64,000 bases of DNA from Phyllobacterium lublinensis. GTDB taxonomy: Bacteria; Pseudomonadota; Alphaproteobacteria; Rhizobiales; Rhizobiaceae. The notes beneath the pieces were generated by a model. The model made no database searches, was not told where the DNA came from, and saw only the letters and a list, made by a program, of their open reading frames with translations. The stretch lies in NCBI RefSeq assembly GCF_020164435.1, contig NZ_JAIUDQ010000002.1, forward strand, positions 248,001 to 312,000, given 5' to 3'. Position numbers and translations under genes: made by a program. Positions 48,108 through 57,196 of the stretch are shown here, piece after piece (the stretch's first letter is position 1; each line of letters begins with the position of its first letter).

Positions 48108-49514
48108 ATGTTATTGCTTGTCGGAACATTCCTGGTTCTCATGCTCATCGGCGTGCCGGTCGCCATCTCAATGGCCGTCGCTTCGGTCCTCTATCTCGTT
48201 TTCTTCGGCGTGGCTCCCGATATCATCGTCGCGCAGCGAATGATTGCCGGCGTTGAAAGCTTTCCGTTGCTCGCGGTACCCTTCTTCATTCTCGCAGGCA
48301 ACCTGATGAACTCGGCGGGCGTCACAGGCCGCATCTATTCCTTCGCTGTTGCGCTTGTCGGCTGGATGAAGGGCGGACTGGCGCAGGTCAACATCATCGG
48401 TTCGGTCATCTTCTCCGGCATGTCCGGGACGGCGCTTGCCGACGCGGCGGGCATCGGCACGATCGAAATCAAGGCGATGAAGGATCATGGCTATCCGGTC
48501 GAAGCTGCTGTCGGCGTGACGGCGGCGTCCGCAACGCTTGGCCCGATCTTCCCGCCGTCGCTGCCCTTCGTTATTTACGGCATGATGGCCAATGTCTCCA
48601 TCGGCGCCCTTTTCATGGCCGGAATTGTGCCAGGCGTCGTCATGACAGTCCTGATGATGGTTACTGTTGCAATTTTCGCCTTTATCAAAAGATGGGGCTC
48701 CGACGCACCGTTTGAGATAAAGCAGCTCCTGGAAGCCTCGCTTGAAATCGTCGTCGTCCTCGCGGTTCCGCTGCTGATCTATCTGTTGACGTTGACCGGC
48801 CTTTCCATCAACGCCTCTGTCGGGATCGCTCTCGTTATCCTGATTGGGCTCGACTGGTACTTCGACTTCTCGGCCGTCATGGCATTGATGACCCCCGTCA
48901 TCCTGATCGGCGGCATGACGATGGGCTGGTTCACCCCAACGGAAGCTGCGGTTGCCGCCGTGCTCTGGTCACTGTTTCTTGGTCTCGTCCGATACCGCAC
49001 GATGACGCTGTCCAGCCTTGCCAAGGCGAGTTTCGACACGATCGAAACCACCGCATCCGTCCTGTTCATCGTGACGGCCGCCTCGGTCTTTGCCTGGCTG
49101 CTGACGGTGAGCCAGGCGGCGCAGCTGTTGTCGACGGCCATTCTTTCGATCACCGAGAACAAGTGGGTATTCCTCATTCTCGTCAATCTACTGATGCTGT
49201 TCGTCGGCTGTTTCCTCGATACGATTGCCGCCATCACTATCCTGGTTCCGATTCTCTTGCCGCTTGTGTTGAAATTCGGCATCGATCCGGTCCATTTTGG
49301 CCTGATCATGACGCTGAACCTGATGATCGGCCTTCTTCATCCGCCGCTAGGCATGGTATTGTTCGTGCTGTCGCGGGTGGCCAAGCTTTCCGTCGAGCGC
49401 ACAACCATGGCGATCCTGCCGTGGCTGGTCCCGCTCTTTATCGCCTTGATCGCAATCACATTCATCCCGGCGATCACCCTCTGGCTGCCAACACAACTGG
49501 GTCTGATCAAATGA
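48108..49514 (+). CDS. dctM: TRAP transporter large permease (DctM family)
   Basis: This 468-residue transport subunit has 11-13 membrane segments. DctM blocks include GVPVAISMAVAS, the central FSGMSGTALADAAGIGTIEIKAM and TLGPIFPPSLPFVIYGMMANVSIGALFMAG. NLMIGLLHPPLGMVLFVLSRVAK closes it. It overlaps the dehydrogenase gene by ATGA, so all operon genes are coupled. Confidence 0.95.
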   Translation: MLLLVGTFLVLMLIGVPVAISMAVASVLYLVFFGVAPDIIVAQRMIAGVESFPLLAVPFFILAGNLMNSAGVTGRIYSFAVALVGWMKGGLAQVNIIGSVIFSGMSGTALADAAGIGTIEIKAMKDHGYPVEAAVGVTAASATLGPIFPPSLPFVIYGMMANVSIGALFMAGIVPGVVMTVLMMVTVAIFAFIKRWGSDAPFEIKQLLEASLEIVVVLAVPLLIYLLTLTGLSINASVGIALVILIGLDWYFDFSAVMALMTPVILIGGMTMGWFTPTEAAVAAVLWSLFLGLVRYRTMTLSSLAKASFDTIETTASVLFIVTAASVFAWLLTVSQAAQLLSTAILSITENKWVFLILVNLLMLFVGCFLDTIAAITILVPILLPLVLKFGIDPVHFGLIMTLNLMIGLLHPPLGMVLFVLSRVAKLSVERTTMAILPWLVPLFIALIAITFIPAITLWLPTQLGLIK

Positions 49515-50557
49515 GTAATACGGGCATTGCGGCAACTCTCTTCGGCGCGGAGGATCTTCGGGTCGTGGATGTGGAACTTGGCGAACTCGAACCGAACATG
49601 GTGCGGGTCAGGTTTGGCGCGGGCGGCATCTGCGGTTCGGACATGCACTACTTCCGCCATGCCAGGACCGGTGATTTCGTCGTGACTTCGCCGCTGATAC
49701 TTGGTCACGAGGTTGCCGGCGAAATCATCGAAACCGGCAGCAACGTCAGCGGATTGGCGGTGGGCGAGCGGGTCGCTGTCAATCCTTCGCGCTGGTGCGA
49801 ACGGTGCGTCTACTGCCATGAGGGACGCGCCAATCTCTGTGAGAACATCTACTTCATGGGCTCCGCCTCGAAGACGCCGCATATGCAAGGTGGCTTCGCC
49901 AGCGTTTTCGATGCAACGGCAGCACAGTGCGTCCGGGTGCCGGCGGACCTGCCATTCGAGGCCGCAGCACTGGCCGAGCCACTGGCTGTCTGCCTGCATG
50001 CCGTCCGCCGCGCCGGTCACGTCAAGGGCTTCTCGACCATTGTCTTCGGCGCAGGTCCCATCGGCCTTCTCACCATGCTTGCGCTCAAACATGCCGATGC
50101 GGGTTCGGTCACCATGGTCGACGTTGCAGCAGCTCCTCTGAAATTTGCTGAAGAGCTTGGCGCTGACCAGATCGTTGATCTGTCACAGGGCGAGGATCAA
50201 CTGACCCAATTGGCGGCGGTAACGCCTTTCGACATTGCCTTTGAAATATCCGGAACTGCGGCAGGCCTTGCCTCGGCCATCCGAACGGTACGGCGGGGCG
50301 GCACGGTGGTGCAGGTCGGCAACCTTGCTGGCGGGACGATCCCTGTGCCCGCAAACGCGGTGATGGCGAAGGAACTCGACCTTGTTGGCACCTTCCGCTT
50401 TGGCGAAGAATTCTTCGAGGCTGTCGAATTGATCGTGGAGGGGAAGATCGATGTGCTGCGGCTGGTGACAGGCAAATACAAGCTTTCGGAAGCACCGGAG
50501 GCGTTCAGGACAGCACTCGACCGGTCGCGCAGCGTTAAGGTGGTGCTGACTGCGTAG
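49511..50557 (+). CDS. idnD: L-idonate 5-dehydrogenase-like zinc alcohol dehydrogenase
   Basis: This 348-residue medium-chain dehydrogenase most resembles L-idonate 5-dehydrogenase, which oxidises L-idonate to 5-ketogluconate. The catalytic zinc motifs are GGICGSDMHYFRHARTGDFV and GHEVAG. The structural zinc lobe is CERCVYCHEGRANLC, then YFMGSASKTPHMQGGF typical of IdnD, and a Rossmann motif VFGAGPIGLLTMLA. ATG 49511 overlaps dctM (ATGA). The family assignment rests on residues I recall, so other polyols or sugar acids remain possible. It ends the operon. Confidence 0.8.
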   Translation: MSNTGIAATLFGAEDLRVVDVELGELEPNMVRVRFGAGGICGSDMHYFRHARTGDFVVTSPLILGHEVAGEIIETGSNVSGLAVGERVAVNPSRWCERCVYCHEGRANLCENIYFMGSASKTPHMQGGFASVFDATAAQCVRVPADLPFEAAALAEPLAVCLHAVRRAGHVKGFSTIVFGAGPIGLLTMLALKHADAGSVTMVDVAAAPLKFAEELGADQIVDLSQGEDQLTQLAAVTPFDIAFEISGTAAGLASAIRTVRRGGTVVQVGNLAGGTIPVPANAVMAKELDLVGTFRFGEEFFEAVELIVEGKIDVLRLVTGKYKLSEAPEAFRTALDRSRSVKVVLTA

Positions 50558-50580
50558 GGTTCTTTCCCTACATCTTTTTG
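50554..50580 (+). terminator. Rho-independent terminator of the TRAP operon
   Basis: GTAGGG (50554-50559) and CCCTAC (50566-50571) form a six-base-pair stem with loop TTCTTT, followed by ATCTTTTT. It overlaps the TAG stop of the dehydrogenase and should end the operon transcript. Confidence 0.8.
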
Positions 50581-50731
50581 GCGAGAGGACAGGCAGCGAC
50601 AATTTGTTGTAGAAACACTCGCTTGGCGTGGCGGTCCAAATCGGCTAACAAGCGCGGGTAAAACTGAATTTTTAACCATCCTGCGCTAGATATTCTATTC
50701 TTTCGCATGCTCAGATATCCGGAAAATAAAC

Positions 50732-51601
50732 GTGCCGCGAGTATATATGTCGTTGTATTCACTTCCGAAAGTAATGGCATTGATGGGGTTGATCGTAGGC
50801 GTGGCGAGCGGTTGTACGACTGCTGCGACACTCGATCCGGTTACGGTATCTGCTCCGGTTTCGGAGAAGTCCGCGTCCATCGTCGTCGACGGCAGCACGG
50901 GCGTCGTGCTCTATCAGTCCAGCGCCGACCTGCCGCGCATTCCGGCATCGCTGACCAAGATGATGACGCTGTACCTGACGTTCGAGGCACTGGAGTCCGG
51001 GCGTATTACCAAATCGACGCGTATTCCGATGTCGGCCCACGCCGCATCGCAGGCACCGAGCAAGCTCGGCGTCAGGCCGGGCCAGACCATCGACGTCGAT
51101 ACGGCGATCAAGGCGATCGTGGTAAAATCCGCCAATGATGTCGCGGCGGCGCTAGGTGAATATCTAGGCGGAACCGAAGAACAGTTTGCTGCGCAAATGA
51201 CTGCAAAGGCGCGTCGTCTCGGCATGAGGGGGACGACGTTCCACAATGCTTCGGGCTTGCCTGACCCGCAGCAGGTGACAACGGCGCGCGACATGGCACT
51301 CCTTGGTCTCGCCCTGAGGAGGCATTACCCGCAGCATTACTACTATTTCGCCACCCAGGATTTTGCCTTCAATGGAAGGTTGATCCGCGGCCACAACCGG
51401 GTGCTGAGCCAGGTTAATGGCGCCGACGGCATCAAGACGGGTTATGTGCGCGCTTCCGGCTTCAACATCGTAACATCTGTCAGTTACAATGGCCGCCAGC
51501 TGGTCGCCGTCGTCATGGGGGGCAACACTGCGAAAACGCGTGATGCCCAGGTCGTCAGCCTGGTGAACACCTATCTGCCGCGCGTTGCCTCGCGCTTTTG
51601 A
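50732..51601 (+). CDS. D-alanyl-D-alanine carboxypeptidase (S11, DacC-like)
   Basis: This 289-residue penicillin-binding protein should trim the terminal D-Ala from peptidoglycan pentapeptides in the periplasm. It has a lipobox-like signal segment (VASGC) and the three S11 motifs: SLTK with the active serine, SAN in VVKSANDVAAAL, and KTG in GADGIKTGYVRASG. It lacks the long C-terminal amphipathic anchor of E. coli PBP5. GTG 50732 has GGAA eight bases upstream; ATG 50747 is an alternative start. Confidence 0.92.
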   Translation: MPRVYMSLYSLPKVMALMGLIVGVASGCTTAATLDPVTVSAPVSEKSASIVVDGSTGVVLYQSSADLPRIPASLTKMMTLYLTFEALESGRITKSTRIPMSAHAASQAPSKLGVRPGQTIDVDTAIKAIVVKSANDVAAALGEYLGGTEEQFAAQMTAKARRLGMRGTTFHNASGLPDPQQVTTARDMALLGLALRRHYPQHYYYFATQDFAFNGRLIRGHNRVLSQVNGADGIKTGYVRASGFNIVTSVSYNGRQLVAVVMGGNTAKTRDAQVVSLVNTYLPRVASRF

Positions 51602-51670
51602 CCGGTTCATGCCGGGGCAGACGGGCGCCAGTATGCTCCACATTCTGAACCTGTACAGTAAATGCCAATT

Positions 51671-51700
51671 AGGTCAGCATGAAGAATCTCATGCTGACCT
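51671..51700. terminator. Strong hairpin between convergent genes
   Basis: AGGTCAGCATGA (51671-51682) and TCATGCTGACCT (51689-51700) are perfectly complementary over 12 bases with a six-base loop. It lies between the convergent carboxypeptidase and aldo/keto reductase genes and may terminate both, although no long T-run follows on either strand. Confidence 0.65.
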
Positions 51701-51725
51701 TGACGAATTCCGATACTGAAGGGGC

Positions 51726-52550
51726 CTAGTCCCAAGCTGGTGCGAGTTGACCCGGATTGACGATGCGGCCGCCAGGTCTTGCTAGCGCGTGAAGTGCCTT
51801 CATCTCATCTGATGACAGTTCGAAATCGAAGATCTCGAAGTTGCCTTTCGCACGTTCCTCACTGACCGTTTTCGAAAGGGCAACAACGCCGTCCTGTTGT
51901 ACGAGCCAGCGGAGCACCACCTGTGCCTCGCTTTTGCCATGGGCCGCTGCGATCTCCTTGATGGCTGGGTCGCCAATTACCTTGCCGTCGGCCATGGCAT
52001 AGTAGGCAGTGATGCTCATGCCAGCCTTGCGCGCCGCATCGAGCACAGGAGTCTGGTCCAGGTAGGGATGATATTCGACCTGATTGGTTACGATCGGTGC
52101 CTCGCTCAGTGCAGCCGATTCCGCCATGAGCACCGTGTTGAAATTGCTAACGCCGATATGGCGGACCTTGCCGGCATCACGAACCTCGTTCAGTGCGCCG
52201 ATGCGTTCGGCCAGTGGCACGTCACTTTTCGGCCAGTGAAGCAGAAGGAGGTCGACATAGTCCGTGTTCAGCTTCTTCAGGCTCTCGTCGACGGATTGGA
52301 TGAAGGCATCGTGCCGATATTTGTCGACCCAAATCTTGGTGGTGAGGAAAATATCGGCGCGAGCAACGTCCGAGCTCGCGATCGCCTCGCCAACTTCGGC
52401 CTCGTTGCCATAGATCTGCGCCGTATCGACGTGGCGATAGCCGAGTTTCAAGACTGCAGGGACCATGCGGAGCACATCTGCACCCGGCATCCGGAAAGTA
52501 CCGAAGCCTATTGCGGGGATCTTTGCGCCATTGGCGTTAACATTGAACAT
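51726..52550 (-). CDS. Aldo/keto reductase
   Basis: This 274-residue NADPH-dependent reductase has the catalytic tetrad regions: Asp and Tyr in HVDTAQIYGNEAEVG, Lys in FLTTKIW and His in LLLLHWP. IGVSNFN is also conserved. It resembles 2,5-diketo-D-gluconate reductases, but the true substrate is unknown. ATG 52550 follows AAGGAAAC, and a longer frame to 52667 overlaps the neighbouring gene. It is 17 bases downstream of an MFS exporter on the same strand. Confidence 0.92.
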   Translation of the reverse strand: MFNVNANGAKIPAIGFGTFRMPGADVLRMVPAVLKLGYRHVDTAQIYGNEAEVGEAIASSDVARADIFLTTKIWVDKYRHDAFIQSVDESLKKLNTDYVDLLLLHWPKSDVPLAERIGALNEVRDAGKVRHIGVSNFNTVLMAESAALSEAPIVTNQVEYHPYLDQTPVLDAARKAGMSITAYYAMADGKVIGDPAIKEIAAAHGKSEAQVVLRWLVQQDGVVALSKTVSEERAKGNFEIFDFELSSDEMKALHALARPGGRIVNPGQLAPAWD

Positions 52551-52567
52551 TTGTGTTTCCTTTTGGT

Positions 52568-53752
52568 TCAGCAAGAGGCCAGAGCTTCGGCGGAGGAGCG
52601 CCGATCGAGCATCTGGCTCCATAGGGTCAGGCCGAGCGCGCCGGCAACAAGGAGGGCACCGACCCAAGGCGTTGCACCCAGGCCGAGCGGCGAGGCGACA
52701 ATGATTCCGCCAAGAAAGGCACCGCCGGCAATCCCGAGATTGAAGGCAGCAATATTGAGCGCCGAAGCCACATCCACGGTATCAGGCGTGTGGATCTTGG
52801 CAAGTTGAACGACGTAGAGCTGCAATCCCGGCACGTTGGCGAACGACAGCGCGCCGAGAGCGGCGAGCGTTACCAATGCCCATACTGGCGATACGGCTGT
52901 AAAGGTAAACAACGCCAGAACCATTGCCTGCAGCAGGAACATCACGCTCAGCGCAGCAACGGGATTGCCATCGGCAACGCGCCCGCCAACCATATTGCCG
53001 ATCGCGATGGACAAGCCATAAAGGACCAGAATCAGGCTGACCGTCGACCCGGCAAAGCCGGTGATTTCCTGAAGTACCGGTGCGAGGAACGTGAACATCA
53101 CAAAGGTACCGCCATAGCCGAAGGCCGTCATGGCAAACGCGAGCAGCAGGCGGCCGCTGGCGAGCACACGGACCTGGTCTATCAGCCGCGCCGGTGCTGC
53201 CTTTGCGATCTGCGAAGGCAGCAGGAAGGCAATCGCAGCGAATGCAATAATGCCAAGTCCGGAAACAGCCCAGAAGGTCGCGCGCCATCCAAGCTGCTGG
53301 CCGATGAAGGTACCGAGCGGCACACCGGTGACGATGGCGACCGTCAGGCCCAAAAACATCATGGCAATGGCCGAAGCCCTGCGGTTGGGGGCGACGAGAT
53401 CGGCTGCAATGGTGGCGCCGACGGAGAAGAATACGCCATGGGCGAAGGCGCTGAGCACGCGGGCAACAAGCAGCAGTTCATAGTTTGGCGCGAGCGCCGC
53501 CGCGGTATTGCCGACTATAAACAGTGCCATCAGGCCGAGCAGGAGCGGTTTGCGCTCTATGCGGCCGGTGAGCGCGGTAAGTATCGGTGCACCGAAGGTA
53601 ACACCGAGCGCATAGACGCTGACGATGAGGCCGGCCAGGGGTAGGGAGATATTGAGATCTCCGGCAACGGTCGGAAGAAGGCCAACGATGACGAATTCCG
53701 TCGTACCGATGGCATAGGCGCTGATTGTCAACGCCAGAAGAGCGAGAGGCAT
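52568..53752 (-). CDS. MFS transporter (DHA1/AraJ-like exporter)
   Basis: The 394-residue protein has 12 predicted membrane segments. The drug/H+ antiporter signature between segments 2 and 3 reads APILTALTGRIERKPLLLGL. A VTGVPLGTFIGQQLGWR motif C follows in segment 5. It should export a sugar or drug-like compound using the proton gradient. It shares an operon with the aldo/keto reductase and diverges from a LysR regulator gene, which probably controls it. Confidence 0.92.
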   Translation of the reverse strand: MPLALLALTISAYAIGTTEFVIVGLLPTVAGDLNISLPLAGLIVSVYALGVTFGAPILTALTGRIERKPLLLGLMALFIVGNTAAALAPNYELLLVARVLSAFAHGVFFSVGATIAADLVAPNRRASAIAMMFLGLTVAIVTGVPLGTFIGQQLGWRATFWAVSGLGIIAFAAIAFLLPSQIAKAAPARLIDQVRVLASGRLLLAFAMTAFGYGGTFVMFTFLAPVLQEITGFAGSTVSLILVLYGLSIAIGNMVGGRVADGNPVAALSVMFLLQAMVLALFTFTAVSPVWALVTLAALGALSFANVPGLQLYVVQLAKIHTPDTVDVASALNIAAFNLGIAGGAFLGGIIVASPLGLGATPWVGALLVAGALGLTLWSQMLDRRSSAEALASC

Positions 53753-53864
53753 TGTCCTGTCCTTGGAATGGGGGCTGCCTTGGAGGAAGCCTGATTGGGA
53801 AAATGATGGAACGAGTCCGATTGGGCTGAATATGAGCCATCCCCATTACCTTGATAATTGCCTC

Positions 53865-53896
53865 GTATTGCTCAATACTTGTGAACTGAATTCACA
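53865..53896. promoter_or_regulatory. Two adjacent inverted repeats for the LysR regulator
   Basis: GTATTG-CT-CAATAC (53865-53878) is a perfect palindrome. Next to it lies TGTGAA-CTGAA-TTCACA (53880-53896), with a T-N-A pattern like a LysR box. Both sit between the divergent MFS exporter and LysR genes. They are good candidates for the regulator's recognition and activation sites. Confidence 0.6.
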
Positions 53897-53912
53897 GATG
53901 AGTTGGGCGAAC

Positions 53913-54857
53913 ATGGACAACCGGGCAGGCGAGATGGACGTCTTTGTGCAGGCCGTCGAGCACAACAGCTTCTCGGCCGCAGGACGCAAGCTTGGACTGT
54001 CGCCGTCCGCGGTCAGCAAGATCATCACCCGGATCGAGGAACGGCTTGGCACGCGTCTGCTCGTGCGGTCTACGCGTACCCTGCAATTGACGCCGGAAGG
54101 GGAGATCTATCACCAGCGAGCCCTTCGTATCATTGCGGAGATCGAGGAGGCAGAGCGCGCCGTCGCCTTTGGCGCGTCCGCCGCCCCCCGGGGGTTGTTG
54201 CGGGTCAATTCGTCCGTGCCGGTCGGAGTTTGCTGCATCCTGCCGCTCGTGCCGAAGTTCCTCGAATGCTATCCCGAGGTGGAACTCGACGTTTCGCTGA
54301 GCGATGGAGTTGTCGACCTGATCGAGGAGCGGGCGGATATTGCCATTCGGGTCGGACCAATGCGCGATTCCAGCCTGAAGGCCCGCAAGCTTTTTGAGAG
54401 CCGGATGGTCGTGGTTGCCGCACCCGACTACCTGGTCAGACATGGCATGCCTGCATATCCCCGCGATCTTGGCGCACACAATTGCCTGAACTTCAATTTC
54501 CGCAGAATGCGCGAAGAGTGGCCATTCAAGGATCCGAGCTCTGGTGAAACGGAGATGTTGACCGTGTCGGGTAATTTCCTCGCCAACAACGGCGTAACCG
54601 TTCAACAGATGTGCGTTGCGGGGCTCGGCGTTGCCCGACTGGGTCTGTTCCATGTGCGTGAGGATCTTATCAAAGGCCGGCTTGTTGCCCTTCTCGAAGC
54701 CTATAACCCCGGCGACATGGAGATGACCCATGCCGTTTTTGTCGGACATGAATACCTCGCCGCACGGGTACGAAGTTTTGTTGATTTCCTGTCCGACAAT
54801 ATTGGTTCTTGCGCCGATGTGCCGATGCCCTTGACGAATGGCTATACCGGTTCATGA
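53913..54857 (+). CDS. LysR-family transcriptional regulator
   Basis: The 314-residue protein has an N-terminal winged helix-turn-helix (MDVFVQAVEHNSFSAAGRKLGLSPSAVSKIITRIEERLGTRLLVRSTRTLQLTPEG) and a periplasmic-binding-like effector domain. ATG 53913 is preferred because earlier starts (53898 and before) run through the inverted repeats. The family usually activates a divergent gene, here the MFS exporter and aldo/keto reductase. The effector is unknown. Confidence 0.92.
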   Translation: MDNRAGEMDVFVQAVEHNSFSAAGRKLGLSPSAVSKIITRIEERLGTRLLVRSTRTLQLTPEGEIYHQRALRIIAEIEEAERAVAFGASAAPRGLLRVNSSVPVGVCCILPLVPKFLECYPEVELDVSLSDGVVDLIEERADIAIRVGPMRDSSLKARKLFESRMVVVAAPDYLVRHGMPAYPRDLGAHNCLNFNFRRMREEWPFKDPSSGETEMLTVSGNFLANNGVTVQQMCVAGLGVARLGLFHVREDLIKGRLVALLEAYNPGDMEMTHAVFVGHEYLAARVRSFVDFLSDNIGSCADVPMPLTNGYTGS

Positions 54858-54874
54858 TCATGACAGGTTGACAC

Positions 54875-55741
54875 ATGATTGATGCGGAAAAACTAGCAGC
54901 CGTACGTCGCGCTTATGCCAAGCAAATCCTGGCCAGCGTTGGAGTCGAGGATGCGCGCATCGAACAGGCCTTTGCACAAGTGCCACGTGAGGATTTCCTC
55001 GGTCCGGGACCGTGGCCGATCAGCCGGTTCGGCCTCGGCTACGTCTATAGCCCGAGTGCCGATCCCGCCTATATCTACACCGACGATCTGGTAGGAATTG
55101 CACCGGAAAGGCACATCAACAACGGAGAGCCGTCCCTGCACGCACACCTGTTATGGTACGCGCAGATTGCCGAGGGCGAGCATGTGGTGCATGTGGGTAC
55201 CGGAACCGGCTACTACACGGCAATCATGGCGTATCTGGCTGGCACTTCCGGGCATGTGACAGGCATCGAACTGGAGCCCGATCTGGCAGCCCGGGCACGG
55301 AGTTACCTGGCCGCCCATGTAAATGTCGAAATCGTCGAAGGCGATGGCACGGCAGTCCCGTTCGCGCCAGCTGACGTGATCTACGTCAATGCCGGCGCAA
55401 CACGGCTTGGGAACATTTGGCTGGACCGCCTCAAGGATGGCGGTCGACTTTTGCTGCCACTGACGACGGACGATGGGTATTCAATGCTTGGCCGCGGCAA
55501 CCGTCCCCGTGGCGCCGTATTCTTGATAACGCGTGAGGGAGATGGTTTTTCCGCGCGCAGTGTATCCGGCGTGGCCATCTACCCCTGCGCCGGAATGCGG
55601 GATGCACAATCGGAGCAGGCGCTTGCATCGGCTTTTGCCGATGCTGATTTGCGACGCGTTTCGCGCCTCTACAGAACCGATGACATCCCCGACGAACGCT
55701 GCTGGCTCAAGGGAGATGGCTGGTGTCTTGCCTATGATTGA
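54875..55741 (+). CDS. PCMT-family (protein-L-isoaspartate-like) methyltransferase
   Basis: This 288-residue SAM-dependent methyltransferase resembles protein-L-isoaspartate O-methyltransferase. It has VPREDFLGPG at the N-terminus, the glycine-rich SAM loop VHVGTGTGYYTAIMA and TGIELEPDLA. True PCMT repairs damaged aspartyl residues. This protein is longer than the usual 210-220 residues and lacks an obvious SxPH start motif, so another methyl acceptor is possible. It is 17 bases after the LysR gene and overlaps the convergent transporter gene by ten bases. Confidence 0.85.
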   Translation: MIDAEKLAAVRRAYAKQILASVGVEDARIEQAFAQVPREDFLGPGPWPISRFGLGYVYSPSADPAYIYTDDLVGIAPERHINNGEPSLHAHLLWYAQIAEGEHVVHVGTGTGYYTAIMAYLAGTSGHVTGIELEPDLAARARSYLAAHVNVEIVEGDGTAVPFAPADVIYVNAGATRLGNIWLDRLKDGGRLLLPLTTDDGYSMLGRGNRPRGAVFLITREGDGFSARSVSGVAIYPCAGMRDAQSEQALASAFADADLRRVSRLYRTDDIPDERCWLKGDGWCLAYD

Positions 55742-56628
55742 GGCAGCGAGGCGGGAATGTCGGCCTTGGCCTGCCCGGCCCGGTTCTTGAGATTGAGAAG
55801 GTTGCCGGAAAGGATCAGGGCGGCACCGACGGCCGTAAACATGTCGATGCGCTCCGCGTAAATCAGCCAGCCGAGCACGGCCATCAGCGGTACGCGCAGG
55901 AAGTCCATCGGGATGACGACCGTGGCATCGGCGTATTGCAGGGCTTTTGCCATGCAAAAATGCGAGAAAGTACCAGTAAAGGCGATCACGACGACCCAGG
56001 GCAGCGTGTGAATGGACGGCCACTGCCAGACGTGCAATGCGGGCAGGAGGCCGATCGCCGACTGGATCACCAGCATCCAGAAGATGATTTTTACCACGCT
56101 GTCGGTACGGGTCAGCGATTTGACCATGGTGAACGATATGCCGAAGGTGAAGGCCGCACCGAGGACGATCAATTGCCCGATTTCGACAGTGCCAACCCCT
56201 GGGCGGACGATGATGACGACGCCGATAATGCCGAGGGCGATCGTAAGCACCCGCCAGATGTTCAACCGTTCTCCAAGAAATGCAACCGCCATCAGGGCAG
56301 TCCAGGCAGGCGTCGTGAATTCGATGGCTATGACCTGTGCCAGAGGGATCATCGACAGGGCCTTGAGCCAGGCAAACTGCCCGGCATAATGTGCGCTGTT
56401 GCGCCCCAGATGTTGCCAGATGCGGCTGGTCTTCATCGCCCTGAAGCCGCCAGACGAACGGATCAATGGATAGAGCATGGCGAGGCCAATGACCGAGCGC
56501 ATCTCCATGATCTGGAAGACGTCCAATTCCCTGGAAGCTTCACGGCCGGAAACCGCCATCATTAGGATGGCGGTGAGCGATCCCATCATCCAGATCGCCG
56601 CTCTCAGGTTGGATTGCTGCATTTCCAT
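55732..56628 (-). CDS. EamA/DMT-family transporter
   Basis: This 298-residue inner-membrane protein has ten hydrophobic segments in two EamA repeats (for example FTTPAWTALMAVAFLGERLNIWRVLTIALGIIGVVIIVRPG). It should export a small metabolite, such as an amino acid, but the substrate is unknown. ATG 56628 (MEMQQSNLRAAIW) is favoured over the longer frame to 56817, which runs into the VOC gene. Its 3' end overlaps the methyltransferase gene. Confidence 0.9.
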   Translation of the reverse strand: MEMQQSNLRAAIWMMGSLTAILMMAVSGREASRELDVFQIMEMRSVIGLAMLYPLIRSSGGFRAMKTSRIWQHLGRNSAHYAGQFAWLKALSMIPLAQVIAIEFTTPAWTALMAVAFLGERLNIWRVLTIALGIIGVVIIVRPGVGTVEIGQLIVLGAAFTFGISFTMVKSLTRTDSVVKIIFWMLVIQSAIGLLPALHVWQWPSIHTLPWVVVIAFTGTFSHFCMAKALQYADATVVIPMDFLRVPLMAVLGWLIYAERIDMFTAVGAALILSGNLLNLKNRAGQAKADIPASLPQS

Positions 56629-56642
56629 GGGCGAAGGCGGAA

Positions 56643-57056
56643 CTACTTTGCGTAAACCGAGGCGAAATCGGCGAAGCCCTTGACTTCGATGGGATTGCCG
56701 GACGGATCCCTGAAAAACATCGTCCATTGCTCGCCCGGCTCGCCCTTGAAGCGGACCAATGGCGGCATGACGAAATCGACTTCGGCCTCTTTCAGGCGCT
56801 CGGCAAGCACATTCCAATCGTCAAGCGGCAGGATGACCCCGAGATGCGGCATCGGAACCATGTGGTCACCAACCTTGCCGGTATTCGTCGTCTCAAACGG
56901 CTTTCCAAGGTGCAATGAAATCTGATGGCTGAAGAAATCGAAATCCACCCAGGTTTCGGTGCTGCGACCTTCCTTGCAACCCAATACCCCACCGTAGAAG
57001 CGGCGTGCTTCGTCCAGATCGGTCACGTGATAGGCAAAGTGAAACAGCGAGCGCAT
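56643..57056 (-). CDS. VOC-family (glyoxalase-like) protein
   Basis: This 137-residue metal-binding vicinal-oxygen-chelate protein has FHFAYHVTDLDEARRFYGGVLGC, with a first metal histidine, and MFFRDPSGNPIEVKGF, with a conserved C-terminal glutamate. The specific reaction is unknown; such proteins include dioxygenases and antibiotic-resistance enzymes. ATG 57056 starts at the conserved region. It is the first gene of a pair with the EamA transporter, 14 bases apart. Confidence 0.88.
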   Translation of the reverse strand: MRSLFHFAYHVTDLDEARRFYGGVLGCKEGRSTETWVDFDFFSHQISLHLGKPFETTNTGKVGDHMVPMPHLGVILPLDDWNVLAERLKEAEVDFVMPPLVRFKGEPGEQWTMFFRDPSGNPIEVKGFADFASVYAK

Positions 57057-57196
57057 GGGATATCCTGATTGGGCGGCGGGAGTGAGCCGGACCCTAGCAG
57101 CAAGGCCATGGCGAGACAATGAGCGGTTGAGGCTGCAGCCATGTTTCATTCCTGGCCGCAACCCACGCATTCACAAAACCCGATCGTATGCCCGTC

